Source of the DNA: Ovoidimarina sp038744785
GTDB lineage: Bacteria; Pseudomonadota; Alphaproteobacteria; Rhodobacterales; Rhodobacteraceae
NCBI GenBank assembly: GCA_038744785.1
Contig: JBCDLX010000027.1
Span: 1-64,000, forward strand
DNA length: 64,000 nucleotides
Direction: 5' to 3'
In this document: piece after piece, positions 34,915-43,427 of the stretch
Layout of the letters: each line of letters starts with the position of its first letter
Numbering within the stretch: position 1 is the first letter of the stretch
Made by a program: the position numbers and the translations under genes
Notes under the pieces: generated by a model
The model's input: only the letters and a program-made list of their open reading frames with translations
What the model was told of the DNA's origin: nothing
The model's database searches: none

Positions 34915-35406
34915 TCAGGCGGGTTGCAAGACGAAGTCCACGTGCAAGGTGGTATCCTTCGCACTTTCCATCACGGGGCGAAGAAACACCGTCTCAAACG
35001 CCCCGCTATCATAGGCCAGATGTGCGTGCGGCTGCCCAAATGCGGGGACGATTTGCGGCATCTCCAGGCGGAACGTGCCATCGGCCTGCGTCAGCGTTGC
35101 ACCATGACTTTGTGGATCGCGCTCGTGTCCTTCGGTGGTGTGCGCCCACATCTGGATACGGATGCCATCCAACGCAACGCCGTCACCGGCCCGCCGAACG
35201 GTCCCGGTCATCCAGAAACCGCCGCCACCGATACGGTCTACAATTGGTGCGCCCGGTCGGTAGTTGTTGGCCCCGCCGCGCATTGTTTGCGTCGGCGCGA
35301 GCCCTGCCGCACGAACAGGATAAAGAAGTCCCGAGGCGCCAACTGCCGCGAACGCGGTCGCCCCGGTCGTCAGAACTTTGCGTCGTGTCGGCGTCCAATC
35401 CGTCAT
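34915..35406 (-). CDS. Tat-exported intradiol-dioxygenase-like protein
   Basis: A 163-residue protein with a twin-arginine signal (TPTRRKVLTTGATAFAAVG, near residues 5-23), so it is probably exported folded. The mature part has the beta-sandwich features of intradiol ring-cleavage dioxygenases: GTVRRAGDGVALDGIRIQMWAH, ADGTFRLEMP and the metal-ligand-like QPHAHLAYDSG. It is shorter than catechol dioxygenases (about 250) and lacks an obvious complete Tyr/Tyr/His/His set. Catalysis on aromatic diols is therefore not assured. It is upstream of and coupled to the ferric-reductase-like membrane gene. Confidence 0.7.
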   Translation of the reverse strand: MTDWTPTRRKVLTTGATAFAAVGASGLLYPVRAAGLAPTQTMRGGANNYRPGAPIVDRIGGGGFWMTGTVRRAGDGVALDGIRIQMWAHTTEGHERDPQSHGATLTQADGTFRLEMPQIVPAFGQPHAHLAYDSGAFETVFLRPVMESAKDTTLHVDFVLQPA

Positions 35407-35536
35407 CGTCGATGCTCCTATTCCCGGCGGCGCTCCCGCACGCCTGTCACGAGTCAGATAGTGACCAATCCGACCCTCTCAAGGCAGATCACGTGGAACA
35501 GACCCCACGGTTTCGTGATCATCCTGCTCGACGCCA

Positions 35537-37504
35537 TCACCCCCGGTTCATTCGGTTCTCGATCAGATCGTCGACGACCTGCGGTTCCGCGAGCGTTGAG
35601 GTGTCGCCCAAAGCGCCGAAATCGTCCTCGGCAATCTTGCGCAGAATGCGTCGCATAATCTTGCCCGAGCGGGTTTTAGGAAGCCCAGGTGCCCATTGGA
35701 TCAAGTCGGGTTTCGCAATTGGCCCGATCTCGGTTCGCACCCAGACCTCCAGTTCCTTGCGCAACTCTTCCGTCGGTTCGACATTGTTCATCAACGTGAC
35801 ATACGCATAAATGCCTTGTCCCTTAATGTCATGCGGGTAGCCCACGACCGCGGCTTCGGCGACCTTCTCATGCGCAACGAGTGCGCTTTCCACCTCTGCC
35901 GTGCCCATCCGGTGGCCGGAGACGTTGATCACGTCGTCCACACGGCCTGTTATCCAGTAGTATCCATCCTCGTCACGGCGACAGCCATCGCCCGAGAAAT
36001 AATATCCTTTGTAGTCAGAGAAGTAGGTTTTTTCAAACCGTTCGTGATCGCCGTAGACGGTGCGCATTTGCCCTGGCCAACTGTCTTTGAGGCACAACAC
36101 ACCCTCGGCCGCTGTGGTTGTGATCTCTTCGCCGGATTGCGGGTCAAGGATGACCGGCTCGACCCCGAAGAATGGCAGTGTCGCCGATCCCGGTTTGGTC
36201 GCGACCGCGCCCGGTAGCGGCGTCAGCAGGTGACCCCCGGTTTCGGTCTGCCACCAAGTATCGACAATCGGCGCTTTCCCTTTGCCCACCGTGTCGTTGT
36301 ACCAGTTCCAGGCTTCGGGATTGATCGGCTCACCGACAGTCCCCAAAACCTTGATGTCGGACAGATCATATTTCTCGACCCACTCGGTCCCCTGTCCCAT
36401 CAGGGCGCGGATCGCGGTCGGGGCAGTGTAGAATTGATTGACCTTGTGCTTCTCGCACACGGCCCAGAACCGCCCCGCATCGGGATAGGTGGGCACGCCT
36501 TCAAACATCAGCGTCGTCGCGCCGTTCGCCAAAGGCCCATAGACGATGTAGCTGTGCCCTGTGACCCAGCCGACATCCGCCGTGCACCAGAATATATCGC
36601 CATCATGATAGTCGAACGTGTATTGATGCGTCATCGAGGCATAGACCAGATACCCGCCGGTGGTGTGAACCACGCCCTTGGGCTGCCCGGTCGAACCCGA
36701 AGTATAGAGGATGAAAAGCGGGTCCTCGGCATTGACCTCGGCCGGGGCACACACGTCTGACGCCTCAAGGACCATTTCATTGTAGTCATGGTCCCGACCT
36801 TCAACCCAGGTTGTCTGATCACCCGTTCGCTTGACGACAAGGCATTTGACGGTGTCCTTGCAGGCGAGAAGCGCCTTGTCGGTGTTGGACTTCAAAGGCG
36901 TTTTGCGACCGCCGCGAGGTGCGTGATCGGCGGTGATCACCACCTTGGCGTCACACCCGTTTATTCGTGCGGCGAGAGCATCGGGGCTGAAGCCGGCGAA
37001 AACAATCGAATGGACTGCACCGATGCGGGCACAGGCCAGCATCGCGTAGGCCGCCTCTGGAACCATCGGTAAGTAGATCACCACCCGGTCTCCCTTGCGG
37101 ACACCCATCTCTTCGAGAATGTTGGCAAATTTGCAGACTGCGGCATGGAGCGCGCGGTAGGTGATATGCTTGGCCTGCTCCGCCGGATCATCGGGTTCCC
37201 AGATGATTGCGGTCTGATCGCCGCGTGTGTCGAGATGCCGGTCGATGCAATTGGCAGAAACGTTCAGCGTTCCGTCCTCGAACCACTTGATCGACACGTT
37301 CCGGAACGCGTAGTCGACGTTCTTGACCTTGGAATAAGGCTTAATCCAATCCACCCGCTTGCCATGTTCAGCCCAGAAAGCCTCTGGATCTGCGATAGAC
37401 GCCGCGTACATCCGGTCATAAGTCGCCCTATCGGCATGGGCGTGTGCGGTGAACGCTTCAGACGGCGGGTAAAGCGGCGTCTTGGCAGATCTATCGGCGG
37501 TCAT
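35537..37504 (-). CDS. acs: Acetyl-CoA synthetase
   Basis: A 655-residue AMP-forming acetate--CoA ligase, full length. Seen: YTSGSTGQPKGVVHTTGGYL (the ATP loop), DTWWQTETGGHLLTPLPG (the acetate/adenine pocket), YFSGDGCRRDEDGYYWITGR, and RSGKIMRRILR, whose Lys is the usual acetylation site. I start at ATG 37504 because TGAGGA lies about 8 bases upstream; the longer frame from 37591 is unsupported. It converts acetate, which PhnA releases as a product, or acetyl phosphate-derived acetate, to acetyl-CoA. The promoter region upstream contains two palindromes. Confidence 0.96.
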   Translation of the reverse strand: MTADRSAKTPLYPPSEAFTAHAHADRATYDRMYAASIADPEAFWAEHGKRVDWIKPYSKVKNVDYAFRNVSIKWFEDGTLNVSANCIDRHLDTRGDQTAIIWEPDDPAEQAKHITYRALHAAVCKFANILEEMGVRKGDRVVIYLPMVPEAAYAMLACARIGAVHSIVFAGFSPDALAARINGCDAKVVITADHAPRGGRKTPLKSNTDKALLACKDTVKCLVVKRTGDQTTWVEGRDHDYNEMVLEASDVCAPAEVNAEDPLFILYTSGSTGQPKGVVHTTGGYLVYASMTHQYTFDYHDGDIFWCTADVGWVTGHSYIVYGPLANGATTLMFEGVPTYPDAGRFWAVCEKHKVNQFYTAPTAIRALMGQGTEWVEKYDLSDIKVLGTVGEPINPEAWNWYNDTVGKGKAPIVDTWWQTETGGHLLTPLPGAVATKPGSATLPFFGVEPVILDPQSGEEITTTAAEGVLCLKDSWPGQMRTVYGDHERFEKTYFSDYKGYYFSGDGCRRDEDGYYWITGRVDDVINVSGHRMGTAEVESALVAHEKVAEAAVVGYPHDIKGQGIYAYVTLMNNVEPTEELRKELEVWVRTEIGPIAKPDLIQWAPGLPKTRSGKIMRRILRKIAEDDFGALGDTSTLAEPQVVDDLIENRMNRG

Positions 37505-37639
37505 TTGGGTCCTCACAGGTTCAGTCAAGTTAGTTTTTTTGGTAGCCCGATGGTCCGTTCCATCGCCGGGCATCTTTCTTTCGCGAACCATACACGCTAT
37601 GCAAAAACGCGTCTAGAAAATTGAAAACGCACAGTTTTC

Positions 37640-37656
37640 CTGTAAAGAACTTACAG
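37640..37656. promoter_or_regulatory. Inverted repeat upstream of acs
   Basis: CTGTAA, 5-base spacer, TTACAG, perfect 6-bp arms, about 135 bases before the acs start. It lies next to a second small repeat, TGCA-CGCTG-TGCA. It is an operator candidate for acs; the bound regulator is unknown. Confidence 0.35.
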
Positions 37657-37748
37657 ATGCACGCTGTGCACGGTAAATTTCTTTATCGCTGCGGCCAAGG
37701 TCTGTGATTTTTCAAAGACTTAATATTTGCGCAACCTGCCCTTTGATC

Positions 37749-37767
37749 GAGCAAATCCGATTTGCTC
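37749..37767. promoter_or_regulatory. 19-bp near-perfect palindrome between VOC gene and acs
   Basis: GAGCAAATC, one base, GATTTGCTC: nine perfectly paired positions, 12 bases after the VOC gene stop and 245 bases upstream of acs. No T-run follows, so either an operator for acs or a transcript-end hairpin for the tpa-VOC unit. Confidence 0.4.
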
Positions 37768-37779
37768 ATCTGCGCTCCG

Positions 37780-38160
37780 TCAGACTCCCGCTTCGCTTGA
37801 CGCAAAATCCACGTGAATGTGGTTCCCGTCTGGATCGCGGAGGTTGACCTGGATGTAGGGAAGATCGGGGACTGGGTCGACGCTATAGGCAATACGCGCG
37901 TCGTCTAGCCGGACACGAAATTCTGCCAGTCCCTGCGCACTAAAGGCAAAGTGCTCGATACGCGGCTCGATACCCTTGGGGTTTTGGGCGGTCCCAACCA
38001 TGTGCACGACCGGGTGGTCGCCCGCATAAAGCCAAGCGCCGGGAAAGCCGAAGGACGGCCGCCAACCATTCGTCATACCCAGGATGCGAATGTACCAATC
38101 GACCATTGCATCCAGATGAGACGTACGAATGTTGACGTGCTCCAGCCGCCCAAGCTGCAT
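37780..38160 (-). CDS. VOC-family (glyoxalase-like) metalloprotein
   Basis: A 126-residue vicinal-oxygen-chelate protein, one domain of two beta-alpha-beta3 units. Metal-ligand positions appear in LEHVNIRTS (His8), HPVVHMVG, IEHFAFS and the C-terminal DPDGNHIHVDF. Family members include glyoxalases, dioxygenases and resistance proteins, so the reaction cannot be specified. It lies 12 bases downstream of tpa on the same strand, which suggests co-transcription with taurine breakdown. Confidence 0.8.
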   Translation of the reverse strand: MQLGRLEHVNIRTSHLDAMVDWYIRILGMTNGWRPSFGFPGAWLYAGDHPVVHMVGTAQNPKGIEPRIEHFAFSAQGLAEFRVRLDDARIAYSVDPVPDLPYIQVNLRDPDGNHIHVDFASSEAGV

Positions 38161-38172
38161 CGCAGACCTCCG

Positions 38173-39555
38173 CTAACTGCTAAAAACGCGGCCAAGTGCT
38201 CCGTCGACAGCAGTCGTGATCTCGTCGATATCGCTTTCGGTCGCGATTAGGGCGGGGCTGAAGCACAGCGTGTTATTGAACCCTGGCACTGACCGGTTCG
38301 TGGCTCCGATAATGACACCTTGGGCCATGCAGTCGGCCACGACGGCCTGCACCTTCTTTTCGTCGGCAGGCTCTTTCGTGGCACGGTCCGCCACCAGTTC
38401 GGCCCCGCAAAATAGCCCTTTCCCCCGAACCTGACCGATTACCTGATGCTTCTCTCTCAAAGCCTCCAGATTCGCGACCAGCCGAGCCCCCATTGCTGTG
38501 GTGTTGGCCAGAAGCTCCTCCTCCTCGATGATCTTCATGTTCTCGATCGCCGCAGCCGGCCCTGCTGTACACCCGCCGAAGGTCGAGATGTCGCGGAAGA
38601 AATCGAACGGATCCTCTGGCGCTTCCTTAAACATCTGAAACACCTCTTCCGTAGTCACCATGCACGCAATTGCCGCGTAGCCCGAGGCGACCCCCTTTGC
38701 CATTGTCACGAAATCGGGCTGTACACCAAAATGCTGGTAGCCAAACCATGTTCCGGTCCTGCCGATACCGCACACTACTTCGTCGATATGCAGAAGCACA
38801 TCGTATTTGCGGCAGATTTCCTGAACACGGGGCCAATAGCCCTCGGGTGGGGTGATCACGCCGCCCCCGGCCGTCACAGGTTCAAGGCACAGGGCCCCGA
38901 CCGTATCGGGTCCTTCGCGCAAAATGACCTTTTCGATCTGATCCGCCGCCCATTCACCATAACTTTCGGTTGAGACCTGCGCCCGGTATTCCAGGCAGTG
39001 GGGCACTTCGACGAAGCCCGGCGCGAAGGGACCGTATTGCATGTTGCGCTCAAGCTGCCCGCCCGCCGACATCGCCGCGATTGTCGAGCCATGGTAATCG
39101 CGTTCGCGGTAAAGGATTTTATGCTTTTTGCCGCCATAGCGCTTGTGCGCAATCTGGCGGATCATCTTGAACGCTTTCTCGTTCGCTTCTGAGCCCGAGT
39201 TGGTGTAGTAAACGCGGCTCATGCCCGGCATCTTGCCAATAAGCATCTCGGCAAACTCGGCGCCGGGAATAGACCCCGCAGAGTTGGCGAAATAGTTCAT
39301 CTTTATCAGCTGATCGCGCACAGCGTTCGCAATCCGTTCGCGCCCGTAGCCAACGTTCACAGTCCAGACTGCGCCGGATACGGCATCGAGGTGTTCCTTG
39401 CCGGTCGCGTCCCAGACCCGCATCCCTTTCCCTTCGACGATGATCCGTGGGTCGTTCGTCTCAAACGGCTTGTGATGAATCAGGTGGTGCCACAGATGTG
39501 CGCGATCCGCCTCGATCACGCGGGTCAGGTCGTTTGGGTTGATGGTCGTGTTCAT
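38173..39555 (-). CDS. tpa: Taurine--pyruvate aminotransferase
   Basis: A class III PLP aminotransferase of 460 residues that converts taurine and pyruvate to sulfoacetaldehyde and alanine. Seen: VSGAVWTVNVGYGRERIA, YYTNSGSEANEKAFK (PLP-phosphate), RERDYHGSTIAAMSAGG, HIDEVVCGIGRTG (cofactor Asp) and the Lys of TMAKGVASGYAAIACMV. Specific assignment comes from resemblance to Tpa (N-terminal HLWHHLIHHKPFE) and from the divergent xsc gene 165 bases away, which uses the product. I start at ATG 39555; the longer frame from 39768 runs into the xsc coding region. Confidence 0.88.
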   Translation of the reverse strand: MNTTINPNDLTRVIEADRAHLWHHLIHHKPFETNDPRIIVEGKGMRVWDATGKEHLDAVSGAVWTVNVGYGRERIANAVRDQLIKMNYFANSAGSIPGAEFAEMLIGKMPGMSRVYYTNSGSEANEKAFKMIRQIAHKRYGGKKHKILYRERDYHGSTIAAMSAGGQLERNMQYGPFAPGFVEVPHCLEYRAQVSTESYGEWAADQIEKVILREGPDTVGALCLEPVTAGGGVITPPEGYWPRVQEICRKYDVLLHIDEVVCGIGRTGTWFGYQHFGVQPDFVTMAKGVASGYAAIACMVTTEEVFQMFKEAPEDPFDFFRDISTFGGCTAGPAAAIENMKIIEEEELLANTTAMGARLVANLEALREKHQVIGQVRGKGLFCGAELVADRATKEPADEKKVQAVVADCMAQGVIIGATNRSVPGFNNTLCFSPALIATESDIDEITTAVDGALGRVFSS

Positions 39556-39592
39556 GGCGTCGTTCCCGGCGTTGAAGGTTCTGGCTGGCCAG

Positions 39593-39607
39593 GGCCCCAT
39601 CGGGGCC
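39593..39607. promoter_or_regulatory. Hairpin in the tpa/xsc divergent region
   Basis: GGCCCC, 3-base loop, GGGGCC, in the 165 bases separating divergent tpa and xsc. It may be part of the shared control region. I see no recognisable TauR-type site and no regulator gene nearby. Confidence 0.3.
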
Positions 39608-39720
39608 GATGGCAGATCATGCCAGAGGAATTCAAAGGACGGAAGCGTGCCTTTTGGCTTTCCCGACCAAGGAGGCTTGTGATAGCCGCGAGTTCGGAGC
39701 CGTGCACGAGGGAGAGCGAC

Positions 39721-41493
39721 ATGCGGATGACCACCGAAGAAGCGTTTGTGAAGATCCTGCAGATGCATGGCATTAGCGATGCTTTCGGAATAATCGGTTC
39801 GGCCTTCATGCCGATCTCAGATCTGTTTCCGAAGGCCGGGATTACGTTCTGGGACTGTGCGCACGAAGGCTCCGGCGGGATGATGGCCGATGGCTACACC
39901 CGTGCATCGGGCAAAATGTCCATGATGATTGCGCAAAACGGCCCTGGAATCACAAACTTTGTGACCGCCGTCAAAACCGCGTACTGGAACCACACGCCCT
40001 TGCTCCTGGTGACGCCGCAAGCCGCGAACAAGACCTTGGGACAAGGCGGATTCCAAGAAGTCGAGCAAATGGCGCTCTTCAAGGACATGGTCGCCTACCA
40101 AGAAGAAGTTCGTGACCCGTCGCGTGTTGCAGAGGTGCTGAATCGAGTGATTCTGAAAGCCAAGCGCGCTTCAGCGCCTGCGCAGATCAACATGCCCCGC
40201 GACTTCTGGACGCAGGTGATCGATATCGATCTGCCAAATGCGGTCGCGTTCGAGCGCCCCTCGGGCGGTGCGGATGCGATCAGGCGGGCGGCAGATTTGC
40301 TGAGCAGCGCGCGCTTTCCGGTGATCCTCAACGGCGCGGGCGTCATCCTTGCCGATGCGATACCGGCCAGCCAGGCGCTCGCCGAGCGTCTTGATGCGCC
40401 GGTGTGCTGTGGGTACCAGCACAACGACGCCTTTCCCGGGTCGCACCCACTGTTTGCCGGACCGCTGGGGTACAACGGCTCGAAAGCCGGGATGGAGCTT
40501 ATCGCAAAGGCCGATGTCGTATTGGCACTTGGAACGCGGCTTAACCCGTTTTCGACCCTGCCCGGCTATGGCATCGATTACTGGCCCAAGGACGCGTCGA
40601 TCATTCAGGTCGATCTGAACCCTGACCGCATTGGGCTGACGAAGCCGGTAAGCGTTGGGATCGTTGGCGATGCAAAGGACGTTGCCACCCGCATCCTTGA
40701 TGCCCTTTCCCCAACAGCAGGCGACGCCGACCGGGAAGACCGGAAGGCAACCATCGCCAACACCAAGTCCCGCTGGGCGCAGGAACTGTCGTCGATGGAC
40801 CACGAGCAAGATGATCCCGGCACCACATGGAATGAGCGCGCCCGCGCGGCAAAGCCGGACTGGATGAGCCCGCGGATGGCTTGGAGGGCGATCCAGGCCG
40901 CGTTGCCGAAAGACGCGATCATATCGTCGGATATCGGAAACAACTGTGCGATCGGTAATGCCTACCCCACATTCGAAGAGCCGCGGAAATATCTCGCGCC
41001 CGGTCTTTTCGGTCCGTGCGGCTACGGTCTTCCATCGATTGTCGGCGCCAAGATCGCATGTCCGGACACGCCGGTCGTTGGCTTTGCCGGCGACGGAGCG
41101 TTCGGAATTGCGGTTACTGAACTGACCGCGATCGGCCGCAAGGAATGGCCTGCAATCACGATGGTTGTGTTCCGCAACTACCAATGGGGTGCCGAGAAGC
41201 GAAACTCGACGCTTTGGTACGATGACAACTTCATCGGCACAGAGCTTGACGATGGCGTTTCCTATGCCCGACTGGCCGAAGCTTGCGGATTGCAGGGGGT
41301 GCAAGCCGGGACAATGGAGCAGCTGACCGACGCCCTGCATCAGTCCATCAAGGATCAGTCAGCAGGCAAGACCACACTGATCGAAGCGTTGATCAATCAG
41401 GAGCTGGGCGAACCGTTCAGGCGTGACGCAATGAAAGCGCCGGTTGCTGTCGCGGGCATTGACCCTGCCGATATGCAGAAGCAAGCGGTGTGA
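39721..41493 (+). CDS. xsc: Sulfoacetaldehyde acetyltransferase
   Basis: A thiamine-diphosphate enzyme of 590 residues that converts sulfoacetaldehyde and phosphate to acetyl phosphate and sulfite. Seen: the N-terminal ThDP glutamate region DCAHEGSGGMMADGY, AQNGPGITNFVTAV, and the C-terminal ThDP motif VGFAGDGAFGIAVTEL ending in NYQWGAEK. Length and sequence fit Xsc rather than acetolactate synthase. I chose ATG 39721, since GAGGGAG lies about 6 bases upstream; the longer frame from 39391 overlaps tpa. No phosphotransacetylase gene is adjacent, which is unusual; acs lies 2 kb away. Confidence 0.92.
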   Translation: MRMTTEEAFVKILQMHGISDAFGIIGSAFMPISDLFPKAGITFWDCAHEGSGGMMADGYTRASGKMSMMIAQNGPGITNFVTAVKTAYWNHTPLLLVTPQAANKTLGQGGFQEVEQMALFKDMVAYQEEVRDPSRVAEVLNRVILKAKRASAPAQINMPRDFWTQVIDIDLPNAVAFERPSGGADAIRRAADLLSSARFPVILNGAGVILADAIPASQALAERLDAPVCCGYQHNDAFPGSHPLFAGPLGYNGSKAGMELIAKADVVLALGTRLNPFSTLPGYGIDYWPKDASIIQVDLNPDRIGLTKPVSVGIVGDAKDVATRILDALSPTAGDADREDRKATIANTKSRWAQELSSMDHEQDDPGTTWNERARAAKPDWMSPRMAWRAIQAALPKDAIISSDIGNNCAIGNAYPTFEEPRKYLAPGLFGPCGYGLPSIVGAKIACPDTPVVGFAGDGAFGIAVTELTAIGRKEWPAITMVVFRNYQWGAEKRNSTLWYDDNFIGTELDDGVSYARLAEACGLQGVQAGTMEQLTDALHQSIKDQSAGKTTLIEALINQELGEPFRRDAMKAPVAVAGIDPADMQKQAV

Positions 41494-41501
41494 GTAGCCC
41501 C

Positions 41502-41533
41502 AAAAGGGGCGCAGCCGCAGGGCGCACCCCTTC
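41502..41533. terminator. Bidirectional terminator between convergent genes
   Basis: A stem formed by AAGGGGCG (41504-41511) and CGCACCCCTT (41523-41532), with one bulged base and an 11-base loop. It is flanked by AAAA on the left, which reads as TTTT after the hairpin on the minus strand. It sits between convergent xsc (ends 41493) and the membrane protein gene (ends 41555). Best as a minus-strand terminator; a weaker tail on the plus strand. Confidence 0.6.
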
Positions 41534-41554
41534 TGGAAAAGCTTCGCCAAGTGG

Positions 41555-42370
41555 CTAGGAAAACACTTCGACCAGCGAACTGACTGCAACGCCATCCTTG
41601 ATCTCACGCAGCCGGGCATAGACCACGGCTGCGGCGACGGACATAAACCCGTATGCAATCGCATTGCCCAGCGACTGGACGATAACAAGGGTCAAGATGC
41701 TGCCCGCACCGGCAACTGTTCCGGCAGGTATGGTTGCAAAGCTCACTGCGCCAACCACACCGCCCACGACTGCAGCAACGACGATGAATAGAAGAACGCA
41801 CACAATATACAGACCGACAATCGGCCACCGGTATCCCTTAGTCAGTTCGGAGCTGCGGCCCATCGCGCCGAAGCCTGCACCCTCGATCACAATGCACGGC
41901 ACGACGACCGAAAACACTGCCATCACCCAAAGACCTGGAATAACGAATAAGACAGCTCCAAGCCCGATCAGGATCGAAACCGCGAGTGTTAGGATCGCAA
42001 TAGGCAGGACAAAGCGCGCCGCGACCATGACGTAACCGCCAATCCTTGCAGGGCGCCCAAGTTTCGCATCATAGGCCATCAGCATGAAGCAGGCCGTCAT
42101 GAAGCCGAAACCGAGCATCCCGATTAGGATGGTCGCCAGAAACGCACCGGGATTTGCGACGACCGGATTGGCGAAGGGATCGCTTTCGTCGGCTGAAAGG
42201 CCGAAGACCGTATCGAACCCAAACAAGAGCCCCGAGAGCGTCGTCGTAATCGCGAGGATCACCGATCCCAGTATGACGAAGTGAACGATACGGCGAAAGA
42301 AGATCGAAAAGGTTTCGCCGATAAGGCTGCCAACGCCGAGGCTTTCGCGCGGCGTATCTGTTTGGGCCAT
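41555..42370 (-). CDS. Multi-pass membrane protein of unknown function
   Basis: A 271-residue integral membrane protein with about six hydrophobic segments, for example VHFVILGSVILAI, FLATILIGMLGFGFMTACFM, LAVSILIGLGAVLFVIPGLW and LYIVCVLLFIVVAAVVGGVV. The motif GLWVMAVFSVVVPCIVIEG followed by RSSELTKGYRW is seen in membrane domains of uncharacterised YciC / glycerophosphodiesterase-associated families. It follows the RDD gene by 121 bases on the same strand and may be the last member of that membrane cluster. The function is unknown. Confidence 0.75.
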   Translation of the reverse strand: MAQTDTPRESLGVGSLIGETFSIFFRRIVHFVILGSVILAITTTLSGLLFGFDTVFGLSADESDPFANPVVANPGAFLATILIGMLGFGFMTACFMLMAYDAKLGRPARIGGYVMVAARFVLPIAILTLAVSILIGLGAVLFVIPGLWVMAVFSVVVPCIVIEGAGFGAMGRSSELTKGYRWPIVGLYIVCVLLFIVVAAVVGGVVGAVSFATIPAGTVAGAGSILTLVIVQSLGNAIAYGFMSVAAAVVYARLREIKDGVAVSSLVEVFS

Positions 42371-42460
42371 GGGTCAATGCTCCCTTAAGAAAATCGGTTC
42401 GTGCGTTGGCTTTCAGATCGAGATGGCCAAATCATGGCAATCGAAGGCGACAGCTCACCC

Positions 42461-42477
42461 GACGTTGGATTAACGTC
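42461..42477. promoter_or_regulatory. Inverted repeat after RDD gene
   Basis: GACGTT, 5-base spacer, AACGTC, between the RDD gene stop (42492) and the next gene. No T-run; it is either a weak terminator of the upstream cluster or an operator for the membrane protein gene. Confidence 0.25.
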
Positions 42478-42491
42478 ACCTGCATGCAACA

Positions 42492-43427
42492 TCACTGCGT
42501 CCCGTCTCGCACATGGTACTTGTCGATACGACGGTCGCCGAACAGCTGCCGTGTCTCAAGATGCTTGCGCTGCGCCGCATAGAAATCGGCGAGAAAAGCT
42601 TCATGATCCACGCTTGGGACCGGGTCGCCATACCCAATCTTATTTCGGATCGCGTTGACCACGCCTTCAAGATCGGGATCGCGCATTTTCCGGCGCCGTC
42701 TTTGCCGCCGGAGACTAAGCCGCTGCAGAACACCTTCCAGCGTCTGCAACTCGTAAGCGCCGTAGTGTTCAAGTTGATCGTCGGAAAAGGCGAAACGACC
42801 CGACTGCGTGGCATCGCCCAATCGCGCCGCGTCTGGAAGAAGCACGGCGTCCGGCTGGTGGATTACAATCGTTCCGGCGATCATGTCTCCAAGTCGCTGC
42901 CGGGTCTTGCTGAACATTGGAATAGCGAGGCAGATTAAACACCACATACCCGCCAAAGCCGATTGCAGGCCGTCGCCTTCGGCCGCGACGAAGATCAGCC
43001 CAAGGGGCAAAAAGACTTCCGCCTCCTTCATCAGATTTCGTGCAACGACGGAATGCACCGAAAGCGTGCCACCCGTTTGCGAGACCACACGCACACCCAG
43101 CATGCGTTTGCCCAACGTCGCACCGTTCCAGATAAGCTCGGTGAAGATGTAGTAGGGAATGCGGCAGACGAAAAATCCAAGCACAAACAGGCTCATCTGC
43201 CAGGGCGCGAAGCCGAAAATCAGCACACAACACAGGACCAGTGCGCCAAGAAACAGCATCGTCAGCACCAGATCCAGAAGCTGTGCCCCAAAGCGCACCG
43301 GCAACCCGGCAACACGAAACGGGATCGGTACGCCCTCGGGCGACGTAATCTCGCGAATGCGGCCAACGGGCTCTGCTCTTACCGACCCTGCCACGCCCGC
43401 CCCCCCATCGCGAACCACGAAATCCAA
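42492..43427 (-). CDS. RDD-family membrane protein
   Basis: A 311-residue protein with an N-terminal RDD domain: three or four hydrophobic helices containing RFGAQLLDLVLTMLF (the Arg-Asp of the name), LGKRMLGVRVVSQTGG and RLGDMIAGTIVI. A soluble, basic C-terminal half (about 200-311) contains RRQRRRRKMRDPDLEGVVNA. The start at 43427 overlaps the SpoIIM-like gene by 49 bases; GTG at 43394 is an alternative. It belongs to a common cluster of RDD, SpoIIM, DUF58 and MoxR genes thought to assemble or regulate membrane proteins; its role is not known. Confidence 0.85.
   Translation of the reverse strand: MDFVVRDGGAGVAGSVRAEPVGRIREITSPEGVPIPFRVAGLPVRFGAQLLDLVLTMLFLGALVLCCVLIFGFAPWQMSLFVLGFFVCRIPYYIFTELIWNGATLGKRMLGVRVVSQTGGTLSVHSVVARNLMKEAEVFLPLGLIFVAAEGDGLQSALAGMWCLICLAIPMFSKTRQRLGDMIAGTIVIHQPDAVLLPDAARLGDATQSGRFAFSDDQLEHYGAYELQTLEGVLQRLSLRRQRRRRKMRDPDLEGVVNAIRNKIGYGDPVPSVDHEAFLADFYAAQRKHLETRQLFGDRRIDKYHVRDGTQ

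Noticed and set aside
40171..41340. 389-codon minus-strand open frame within xsc
   Set aside because: Antisense to xsc, whose thiamine-diphosphate motifs are intact; composition is that of a shadow frame.
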